A stretch of 64,000 nt of DNA from Pseudoalteromonas xiamenensis. GTDB lineage: Bacteria; Pseudomonadota; Gammaproteobacteria; Enterobacterales; Alteromonadaceae. The stretch is from positions 1 to 64,000 of the forward strand of contig NZ_CP099918.1 of the NCBI RefSeq assembly GCF_030994125.1, in the 5' to 3' direction. The translations under genes and the position numbers were made by a program. Below the pieces are notes generated by a model. It searched no databases. It had not been told where the DNA came from and was given only the letters and a program-made list of their open reading frames with translations. Shown piece after piece: positions 57,379 through 64,000 of the stretch. How positions within the stretch are numbered: position 1 is the first letter of the stretch; each line of letters opens with the position of its first letter.

Positions 57379-58713
57379 TTGAATTCAGCAACATTTATTC
57401 AAAAGCGTAAATTCATCGTTCGCTTGGGCAAAATGCTCCACAAGTACGGCACGCCAGCATATCGATTGGAAGCTCACCTCATGGAAGTGGCTACGCATTT
57501 GGGTCTGAAATCGTCATTCGTCATGTCTCCAACGTCTGTTACCTTTGTAATTTGGACTGAAGGGCATGAAGAAGAATACACTCACGTTGCTCGAGTTGAG
57601 CCGGGCGATCATGATTTAGGATCGCTGGCAGATACCGATGATGTCGTCAATCGCCTATTGTCTGGAGAACTGACGACAGAACAAGCTGAAAAATGCTTGG
57701 AAGAAATCAGTAAACAAAAACCACCTTACAGCCGCTGGTTTAATGCCTTGGCATTTTTAATGTCAGGTGGCGCGTTTGCAATGCTGATGGGGACCAGTTG
57801 GAATGACGTTGTTTGGTCGGGGCTGATTTCGCTTGTCGTGTTTATTTTCGTGCTATGGTCAGGCCGCTCAAAACGTGTTCTGCACATGCTTGAACCGTTG
57901 GTTGCTATTGTTTCTGGTTTGCTTGCGTGCGCGATAAGCGTTTACGTCGATCCGCAAATCAACATTCGCCTTGTGGTATTATCATCCATTATTGTATTTA
58001 TTCCCGGACTTGCTCTGGCGCTCGCATTTGCAGAACTTTCTGCTCGTCATTTGGTTTCTGGCACTGCACGATTTATGGATGCAATTATGTTGCTCTTTAA
58101 ATTGTACTTTGGCGCTTTTGTGGGGATTTCACTGGGATTTGCTATTTTCGGCCAAACCGCATTTATCCAGCCTGACCCATTACCGAAATGGACAGCTTGG
58201 CTCGCTGTTTTTGCCTTATGTACCAGCCTTATCGTGGTATTTAGAACCAAGCTTCGTCATGCATCTTGGTCAATCGCTGCGGGGTTTATTGCCTATGCAG
58301 CAAGTATCGGCGCAGCGTTCTATTTTGATTATGCGCTTGGCACATTCATAGGCGCATTCGCCCTTGGTGTGTTCAGTAACTTTTTCAATCGCTTAGTCAA
58401 TGCACCCGCGTCTATTGTGGCTATGCAAGGGCTCATCGTGTTAGTGCCGGGCTCAAAAACCTATATCGGTCTTAACTCGCTTATTGAAGGTCAAAGTTTT
58501 GTGCACTCTGACCACATCGGCCAGCAAACGTTCCTCATTTTTATGTCACTCGTTGCAGGTTTAATCTTCGCAAACGTTGCACTACCACCGAAAAAAGTTT
58601 GTAAAAGTGGCCGTTTGGCCACTTCCTATATCCAACGTCTAACTTTACGCGAATACTGCTCGAATTCTTCTCCAAACAATTTTCGCATCGCACGCTCTTC
58701 AGGTCGAATTTGA
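57379..58713 (+). CDS. ThrE-like threonine/serine exporter, 3' end probably shifted
   Basis: An N-terminal ThrE domain (about 1-125) has GKMLHKYGTPAYRLEAHL. Ten TM segments follow, with PGLALALAFAELSARHLVSG and VLVPGSKTYIGLN. It exports threonine and serine in known members. After LPPKK the frame runs on 40 residues, through a hairpin and 88 bases into the opposing gene. The A run at 58591 has six A; with seven, the protein would end KKSL and stop directly before the hairpin. So a single-base loss or error is likely, and the real protein should be about 405 residues. Confidence 0.82.
   Translation: MNSATFIQKRKFIVRLGKMLHKYGTPAYRLEAHLMEVATHLGLKSSFVMSPTSVTFVIWTEGHEEEYTHVARVEPGDHDLGSLADTDDVVNRLLSGELTTEQAEKCLEEISKQKPPYSRWFNALAFLMSGGAFAMLMGTSWNDVVWSGLISLVVFIFVLWSGRSKRVLHMLEPLVAIVSGLLACAISVYVDPQINIRLVVLSSIIVFIPGLALALAFAELSARHLVSGTARFMDAIMLLFKLYFGAFVGISLGFAIFGQTAFIQPDPLPKWTAWLAVFALCTSLIVVFRTKLRHASWSIAAGFIAYAASIGAAFYFDYALGTFIGAFALGVFSNFFNRLVNAPASIVAMQGLIVLVPGSKTYIGLNSLIEGQSFVHSDHIGQQTFLIFMSLVAGLIFANVALPPKKVCKSGRLATSYIQRLTLREYCSNSSPNNFRIARSSGRI
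58605..58624 (-). terminator. Hairpin ending the isoprenylcysteine methyltransferase-like gene
   Basis: A perfect 8-bp stem (AAGTGGCC / GGCCACTT) with GTTT loop, followed on the minus strand by T-rich DNA. Confidence 0.6.
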
Positions 58714-59084
58714 AAGTGATTCATGTAAAGCACAAAGACGATGACTAACAAACTATTAAGCGGAGCAAACAGATAAATACCCCATGCAATAAGTACAAGC
58801 AACATCCCTAGATACATAGGATTTCGCGTGAATTGAAAGATACCCTGTGTCACCAGATGGGATGCAGTATCAGGTTTGGTGGGGTTAACTGTCGTATTTT
58901 CAAGCTTAAAAATAACCGCACCACTCACAGCAACTCCCACACCAACTAAAAACACCAAACAAGCCACCGCAATATGCCACGTTGTGTTGTGTAATACTGG
59001 TGTCACCTGCTTTACGGCACACATTAGCAATCCCAAAACGACGACGATATAGATAGGTGGAACTTTTGCTTCTAAATTTTTCAT
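58626..59084 (-). CDS. Isoprenylcysteine carboxyl methyltransferase-family membrane protein
   Basis: This 152-residue protein has four TM segments and the PEMT/ICMT signature TQGIFQFTRNPMYLGMLL, followed by RPEERAMRKLFGEEFEQY. It methylates phospholipids or other small molecules in some members; the bacterial substrate is unknown. It stops immediately after the hairpin and overlaps the shifted end of the ThrE gene. Confidence 0.85.
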   Translation of the reverse strand: MKNLEAKVPPIYIVVVLGLLMCAVKQVTPVLHNTTWHIAVACLVFLVGVGVAVSGAVIFKLENTTVNPTKPDTASHLVTQGIFQFTRNPMYLGMLLVLIAWGIYLFAPLNSLLVIVFVLYMNHFQIRPEERAMRKLFGEEFEQYSRKVRRWI

Positions 59085-59254
59085 GCGTTAACTCGTGCTT
59101 TTTTCTAATCCACTACTACAGTAAATAATACAGAAAGTTACATTTTTTAATAAGTTAAAACGTTTGTCCTCAAGTTTGATACAGACTTTAAAGCGCCTAT
59201 CCATACAATGCTTGCTTCACCAAAATTGCATTGAATTAAACAAAAATTGCGTTT

Positions 59255-59271
59255 CTTAAGACTTTCTTAAG
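59255..59271 (+). promoter_or_regulatory. PmrA-type box before eptA-like gene
   Basis: CTTAAG-ACTTT-CTTAAG is an exact double half-site with 5-base spacing, the pattern of PmrA boxes. TACAGT (59282-59287) follows 10 bases later as a likely -10. It lies 50 bases before the eptA-like start. Confidence 0.7.
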
Positions 59272-59320
59272 TTTCGGCTTTTACAGTCTGTTTAACACCC
59301 GAATAGGAATAACACAAACG

Positions 59321-60937
59321 ATGAACTCAGGCGTAGAGAATTTAACCAACACTTCAACGAAATCCACTACTGAATACGCCCAAGACCTATTTTCAAATCG
59401 CTATGTCATTCGGTTTATTGTGGCAATGTGGATAACACTTACGTGCAATACTGTGTTTTATCAAAATTTAAACGAGAATGTGCTTGTATCTGCAGGCTTC
59501 CTTTTGTTTGCGTTAAATTGGCTGCTTATCACAATATTCAGTGTGGGACGTCTATTTAAACCTGGTTTGATTTTGCTGATTTGTATCAGCGCCTCGGTTG
59601 AGTACTTCAGCACGCGATTTGGTATTATGATGGATTATGGGATGTTGCAAAATGTCCTTGAGACAGATGTAAAAGAAGCGGCAGACCTTATTAACTTTCG
59701 ACTTTTCTTCCATTTCCTTGTTTATGCAGCCCTTCCTAGTGCCTTGGTGCTTTTCGTTCCTACCCCAAAATCGTCAATGAAAAGAAGAGTATTGACTTAC
59801 ACAGGTAACTTCCTATTGGTGTTAGGGCTACTCGGCACACTCGCCTTTATGCACTACCAAACGCTTTCTGGTTACTTCAGAATGAATAAAGAACAGCGTT
59901 ACTACGCAACTCCGCTCAACGCCATTTCCGCGATTAAATCTCACGTCAAAATGAAGCTGAAACCAAAAGCGACTACGTTCACGCAAATTGCGTCAAGTGT
60001 TGCGTTTGTGCCTTTTTCTGAAAAGCCGACCGTTTTTGTACTCGTTTTAGGTGAAACCGTTCGTGCAGATCACTTTGGCCTCAACGGCTACGAGCGTAAT
60101 ACCACGCCAACTCTTTCTCAATTACCCGTATTCAACTTCAAAGACGTCAGTTCCTGTGGCACGGCAACCGCACACTCTGTCCCATGTATGTTCTCATGGA
60201 TGAACAAAGCGGATTACGATGAATTTACGGCAAAAAATTCTGAAAACGTAATAGACATCGTAAAACGCGCCGGATTTGACGTGATTTGGCGCGACAATAA
60301 CAGCGGCTGTAAAGGTGTATGTAGCCGTGTTAAGACGGAGAAACTTTACGAAGTCGTTACATGTGAAGACGGCTGCCCTGACGAGCTATTGTTAGACGGT
60401 TTGCCAAAACTATTAGCGCAGAAGAAAAATACACTTATCGTATTACATCAACAAGGCAGTCACGGACCGGCCTATTTCCGCCGCAGCCAACAAAAACACA
60501 AAACGTTTTTACCTGAATGTGAAGATGAAACGTTTGCAACTTGCTCTCAGCAAGAAATTATAAACGCTTATGACAATAGCTTAGTCGAAACCGATGCAAT
60601 GTTGAGCAGTGTAATTGAGCTTTTGGACAAGCAAAAAGACGTAAATACGGGCTTGCTGTATGTCTCTGATCATGGCGAGTCACTGGGTGAAAATGGTGTT
60701 TACCTTCACGGTTTACCTTACGCATTTGCACCTGATTCTCAAACTCATATACCTATGCTTTTTTGGTTATCTGATAATTATCAAAAAGATGTGAAGTTAG
60801 ACAGAACGTGCTTAAATGAAATTACAGCAAAGCCAACTAGTCATGATGCACTCTTTGGAAGCTTGCTAGGATTACTTTCAATTGACATAAAAACGGAAAA
60901 GCAGACAACGGATTTGGTTACTGGTTGCAGGGGGTAA
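59321..60937 (+). CDS. eptA: Phosphoethanolamine transferase (lipid A, EptA-like)
   Basis: This 538-residue protein has five N-terminal TM segments (about 30-180) then a periplasmic catalytic domain. The zinc site includes Glu in LGETVRADH, the nucleophile Thr in [12 protein letters not shown] (near 279), and [10 protein letters not shown]. It adds phosphoethanolamine to lipid A phosphates and gives polymyxin tolerance in known members. The PmrA box upstream fits that use. The Omp85-like gene follows after one base, so the two are coupled. Sugar or other targets in the envelope cannot be excluded. Confidence 0.92.
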   Translation: MNSGVENLTNTSTKSTTEYAQDLFSNRYVIRFIVAMWITLTCNTVFYQNLNENVLVSAGFLLFALNWLLITIFSVGRLFKPGLILLICISASVEYFSTRFGIMMDYGMLQNVLETDVKEAADLINFRLFFHFLVYAALPSALVLFVPTPKSSMKRRVLTYTGNFLLVLGLLGTLAFMHYQTLSGYFRMNKEQRYYATPLNAISAIKSHVKMKLKPKATTFTQIASSVAFVPFSEKPTVFVLVLGETVRADHFGLNGYERNTTPTLSQLPVFNFKDVSSCGTATAHSVPCMFSWMNKADYDEFTAKNSENVIDIVKRAGFDVIWRDNNSGCKGVCSRVKTEKLYEVVTCEDGCPDELLLDGLPKLLAQKKNTLIVLHQQGSHGPAYFRRSQQKHKTFLPECEDETFATCSQQEIINAYDNSLVETDAMLSSVIELLDKQKDVNTGLLYVSDHGESLGENGVYLHGLPYAFAPDSQTHIPMLFWLSDNYQKDVKLDRTCLNEITAKPTSHDALFGSLLGLLSIDIKTEKQTTDLVTGCRG

Positions 60938-60938
60938 T

Positions 60939-62597
60939 ATGAAATATAACAAAGTCGCAATGGCTATGCTTGTCCTCCCAATTGGCCAAGCTTACAGCGC
61001 CGATTTGCTCAAACTTGACACGCTTTGCACTGCAAAGCGTGTCAACGAGTCAAAAATGACGCGCAATACCACGCAAGGGAATACCGAAAAAAACATCGAG
61101 ATCAAAAACATCACAATAAATGCAAACCCTATTTTTGACCCAGAAGACCCTGAAACAACCTCTCTCCACGAATTTGCAAATTGGTTACACATAGAAACGC
61201 GCGACGATATTATTCGGTCACAACTCCCCTTTAAAGAAGGCGATATCGTCAGCGAAGCTGACATTTTGGAAGCTGAACGCATACTGCGTAGTAAAAAATA
61301 TATTCGAGAGTCAAAAATCAATTACGACCCTCTTTGCGAAGAAAAGAAATCACAAGATTTAGCAGTCGAAACTTGGGATACTTGGAGCCTTTTACCCAGC
61401 ATTAACTTTGGTCGCAGTAGTGGAAACAATCGTTACAGCTTTGGCTTCAAAGAGGAAAACTTTTTGGGCTATGGCATTCGCGCTTCGGTTAAGTACAAAT
61501 CTGACCATGAGCGCACAGGCTACCACACCGTTGTGCAAATGCCTGCTCCATGGCAACCGCATGCACTAATGACGATGCAAGCAGATGACTACGATGATGG
61601 AAAAATTTACATGGCTGATTATTTCCAACCATTTTACCAGCGCTCGAGCCCGTCGCTTTATCGTATCTACATGCAGTCTCAAGAGCAAACAACGTCAATT
61701 TACCATAATGGCGAAACTGAAAGTAAATTTCGTTACGATGGCACAGTTGGGCAACTCGCCTATGGCCAAAAATGGAAACAAACGGACGAATACACATTGC
61801 GATGGATAGCAGGTTTAGATTTCCAAGATGTTCAATATACCGACCCAACATTACTTGGCCGTACGGATCTAATAGACTACAAACTGCTTGCACCTTGGAT
61901 GGGCATTCAGTTTATTGAAGATCAATACGTTGTTTTACAGGACATTGATCTAATAAGTCATAGTGAAGACATAAACTTAGGTTGGGCATTCACCAGCAAA
62001 CTCGGTTTTGATACCGAATCGAATGGTGCTGGCACAATTTTAGAACTCACCGCTGATAAGGCCTGGCTGATTGGCGAAAAGTGGCTCTATCGATTCAACG
62101 CGTCCGCTAACGCAGAACTAGGTACTAGTCGCAAAGACCGTTTTTCAGGTTCGGTGTCTGGAAAAGTGAATTATCGCTTTTCAGACATGTACGCGTTATA
62201 TGGTGAAGCGTTAGTCAAGTGGCAGAACGATGAGTTTGCAGAAAAACCGTTGGCTGTAGGGGGTGAAGAAGGTATACGTGGCTTTCCTCAAAGCTATCAA
62301 CATGGTACACAATTAGCAAAATCAACCGTTGAGTTCCGCGTTTATCCAAACATTAATCTCTACCAGTTAGTTGATGTGGGTTTTGTTGGATTTTTAGATG
62401 TTGGTAAGGCATCTGGCACCATCGAACATGAAAACGTAACAAACAAAGTGTTGGGAAGTGCAGGCCTTGGCATTCGCCTTTATTCATCACGCTCCAGCAA
62501 CGAAAATGTCGTACATATTGATTTTACCAAACCGCTAAGTTCATTTCCTAACGTAGATAGTTGGGAACTAGGACTCTCGGTTGAAACGCGCTTCTAG
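60939..62597 (+). CDS. Omp85-family outer-membrane protein (POTRA plus barrel)
   Basis: This 552-residue protein has a signal peptide ending at QAYSAD. A POTRA-like region (about 50-130) has [22 protein letters not shown]-terminal 16-strand barrel follows (from about 140) with the Omp85 strand [12 protein letters not shown], the conserved R-G-F motif, and a last strand ending VETRF, a BAM signal. It differs from BamA (five POTRA) and TamA (three). It could insert an outer-membrane or surface protein, and its coupling to eptA is unusual. Confidence 0.85.
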   Translation: MKYNKVAMAMLVLPIGQAYSADLLKLDTLCTAKRVNESKMTRNTTQGNTEKNIEIKNITINANPIFDPEDPETTSLHEFANWLHIETRDDIIRSQLPFKEGDIVSEADILEAERILRSKKYIRESKINYDPLCEEKKSQDLAVETWDTWSLLPSINFGRSSGNNRYSFGFKEENFLGYGIRASVKYKSDHERTGYHTVVQMPAPWQPHALMTMQADDYDDGKIYMADYFQPFYQRSSPSLYRIYMQSQEQTTSIYHNGETESKFRYDGTVGQLAYGQKWKQTDEYTLRWIAGLDFQDVQYTDPTLLGRTDLIDYKLLAPWMGIQFIEDQYVVLQDIDLISHSEDINLGWAFTSKLGFDTESNGAGTILELTADKAWLIGEKWLYRFNASANAELGTSRKDRFSGSVSGKVNYRFSDMYALYGEALVKWQNDEFAEKPLAVGGEEGIRGFPQSYQHGTQLAKSTVEFRVYPNINLYQLVDVGFVGFLDVGKASGTIEHENVTNKVLGSAGLGIRLYSSRSSNENVVHIDFTKPLSSFPNVDSWELGLSVETRF

Positions 62598-62611
62598 CGC
62601 GTTTTTCTTTT
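62584..62611 (+). terminator. Terminator of the eptA-Omp85 operon
   Basis: A 9-bp stem (AAACGCGCT / AGCGCGTTT), loop TCT, then TTCTTTT; it overlaps the stop codon. Confidence 0.85.
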
Positions 62612-62709
62612 CAAGGTTCTAAAGCATCCGCCTGTTGTTCTTGATAAGGCATTATTTAGGTCTCTAGGATTGACGGCGTGATTGGATAAACGGTTAGGTG
62701 GTACGTTGC

Positions 62710-62738
62710 CGAAGTCCAACTTTTTTCGTTGGACTTCG
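62710..62738. other. 11-bp inverted repeat near the LtaS-like gene end
   Basis: CGAAGTCCAAC and GTTGGACTTCG are perfect complements with TTTTTTC as loop. Neither strand has a T run after the stem, so the role is unclear. Confidence 0.5.
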
Positions 62739-62746
62739 ATTCGACT

Positions 62747-64000
62747 TTAAGGCAGTCGATATAATTTATTGCTGTACAGGTAATTCCCAAGCAACGCATG
62801 AGCAAGTGCGGTTTGATGCTCGTCGTTCGTCACTTCATCAGCACGCAAAGATAGGTCATGCTTATCGAATACGAAACCGATTGCGGGTTTATTCGGTTGC
62901 AACACGGTGAGTTTATGTTCCGTCAAGTAACCAAAGTTATTACCGAATTGCATCATTGCTCTTGATTTCCCTTCACTTTCTTGGCTGGACATGTCTCGTC
63001 CGATCATTGGTGAATCATTTGTAACCCCAATTAACGACAACATCGTTGCTGGCATATCCAGAGAACTGGTAATGCGAGCATCTTTTTTGGCTTCGATATC
63101 TGCACCAAGGATGACGCCAGGGATATGAAAGTTTTTAACAGGTATTGGTGTTAATGAATCGACGCGTGCGTCATGGTCTGCAATAACCAGAAAAACCGTA
63201 TCGTCCCAATAAGCGCTTTGTTTTGCTTTTTCAAAAAACTCACCAAGTGCTTTATCCGAATACTTGATTGCGTTATTTCGAGTGTTTGGCAATTCATCAT
63301 ATTGCTCAATGACGCCTTGAGGATATTCATAGGGTGTGTGATTGGACGAATTGAAAACCAAGCTAAAGAACGGTTTACCTTGTCTGGACAATTGCTCAAA
63401 CTGATTGTGCGCTTCGGCATAGAGATCTTGATCACACGCCCCCCATGAACCAATGAAGGTAGTTTTACTAAACTTCGGCAAATCAACAATATCGCTAAAA
63501 CCATTGCCTAAGAAGAAAGATTTCATATTGTCGAAATGGCTTTCACCTCCATATACAAATTGAGTGTGGTAACCCTGTTGTTTTAACAACTGCGCAATCG
63601 TAAAAAAGCCATTCTGCGCTTTACTCAATTTAACAACCGCACGCGATGGAGTTGGTACGAAGCCTGTCGTTACCGCTTCAATGCCTCGTACGGAACGAGT
63701 ACCCGTCGCGTAGAGTTGTTCGAATGTCCAACCTTCGTTCAACAATTTATCCAAATTTGGTGTTAAAGGAAGACCGCCTAATCCCCCAACAAAGCGTGCA
63801 CCTAGGCTTTCTTGCAGTAAAATAACCAGATTGCGCTTTTTACCTTGGTAAGTCGCTTGTTGAATATTACGAGTTGGAATATCACCTTCGATGAAACGGT
63901 TACCCCGTCCTGATGCCAACTTAACAGTTTTGAGCATGGTTTCAATATCCATACTGCCGTAGAATTTCTCCGCATTTTGCTCAGAAGCCATGTTTTTAAG
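62747..64000 (-). CDS. LtaS-family sulfatase-fold transferase, 5' end outside the window
   Basis: The frame is open at the right edge (64000), so the N-terminal membrane region lies beyond. The visible catalytic part has VILLQESLGARF (metal-site Glu), a conserved Thr in YATGTRSVRG (nucleophile), NSSNHTPYEYP, and VIADHDARVD. These match lipoteichoic acid synthase-like phosphoglycerol transferases, common in gram-negative bacteria as OpgB-like or other modifying enzymes. In this setting, next to the eptA/Omp85 genes, it may modify envelope glycans with phosphoglycerol. Confidence 0.88.
   Translation of the reverse strand, partial: LKNMASEQNAEKFYGSMDIETMLKTVKLASGRGNRFIEGDIPTRNIQQATYQGKKRNLVILLQESLGARFVGGLGGLPLTPNLDKLLNEGWTFEQLYATGTRSVRGIEAVTTGFVPTPSRAVVKLSKAQNGFFTIAQLLKQQGYHTQFVYGGESHFDNMKSFFLGNGFSDIVDLPKFSKTTFIGSWGACDQDLYAEAHNQFEQLSRQGKPFFSLVFNSSNHTPYEYPQGVIEQYDELPNTRNNAIKYSDKALGEFFEKAKQSAYWDDTVFLVIADHDARVDSLTPIPVKNFHIPGVILGADIEAKKDARITSSLDMPATMLSLIGVTNDSPMIGRDMSSQESEGKSRAMMQFGNNFGYLTEHKLTVLQPNKPAIGFVFDKHDLSLRADEVTNDEHQTALAHALLGNYLYSNKLYRLP

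Noticed and set aside
62710..62738. Terminator call for the hairpin near 62.7 kb
   Set aside because: The T run is in the loop and none follows the stem on either strand, so it was left as an inverted repeat of unknown role.

Overview
The window looks like chromosome from a marine gammaproteobacterium of the Alteromonadales type, most like Pseudoalteromonas. I judge this from gene content and protein style (paired bacterioferritins with Bfd, RhtA-like exporter, QmcA/NfeD, AhpCF, several GGDEF proteins, an EptA-like enzyme) and from the moderately AT-rich sequence. No marker gene fixes the genus. I see no rRNA, tRNA, CRISPR array, insertion sequence or phage module.

Left end (1-8.6 kb): a run of damaged genes. 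A sulfotransferase (cut by the window edge), an alpha/beta hydrolase, a DUF2059 protein, a LytTR regulator and a membrane acyltransferase each carry one or more small frameshifts, mostly at homopolymers. Among them lie an intact two-domain GNAT protein and rlmF. The last 323 bases of rlmF occur twice, 1680 bases apart, and bracket a DUF4234 membrane gene and about 800 bases of noncoding DNA.

8.6-14.1 kb: a receiver-first histidine kinase, thymidine kinase, a periplasmic solute-binding protein, and a DNA alkylation repair pair (Ada-AlkA fusion overlapping ogt), then an SSAT-like acetyltransferase. 14.2-21.5 kb: metal handling. It holds a His-rich exported protein, a CusB/CusA-like pair without its outer-membrane partner, a CDF transporter with a His-rich N-terminus, two bacterioferritins with complementary lesions (one ferroxidase-type, one haem-type), and bfd facing them across a long shared terminator.

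21.7-32.5 kb: two large signalling proteins facing each other (beta-propeller/PAS/GGDEF/EAL and a sensor hybrid kinase), a second CDF transporter with an altered metal motif, and two tandem WD40-like lipoproteins. 32.8-44.6 kb: housekeeping genes (NudB, a methyltransferase, a D-threonine aldolase/D-serine dehydratase relative, DUF4336, SPFH-NfeD, AhpC-AhpF, DUF3429, a diguanylate cyclase, a soluble zinc chemoreceptor, a RhtA-like exporter). Between ahpF and the SPFH gene an orphan terminator suggests a small RNA. At 42.8 kb lies a DUF2431 (Bmt5-like) rRNA-methyltransferase relative ending in a matrin/U1-type zinc finger, which is unusual in bacteria.

44.7-64 kb: mostly envelope and export. 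It includes an M6 metalloprotease, a five-gene operon (LPP20 lipoprotein, unknown membrane-anchored protein, MltC-like lytic transglycosylase, CsgG-like/TPR lipoprotein, second LPP20-like protein), a nucleotide pyrophosphatase, an S9 peptidase opposite a LacI regulator, a ThrE-like exporter, and an eptA-like gene behind a perfect PmrA-type box. That gene is coupled to an Omp85-like outer-membrane protein, and an LtaS-like sulfatase-fold enzyme runs off the right edge. The five-gene operon and the zinc-finger methyltransferase are my best candidates for undescribed biology.
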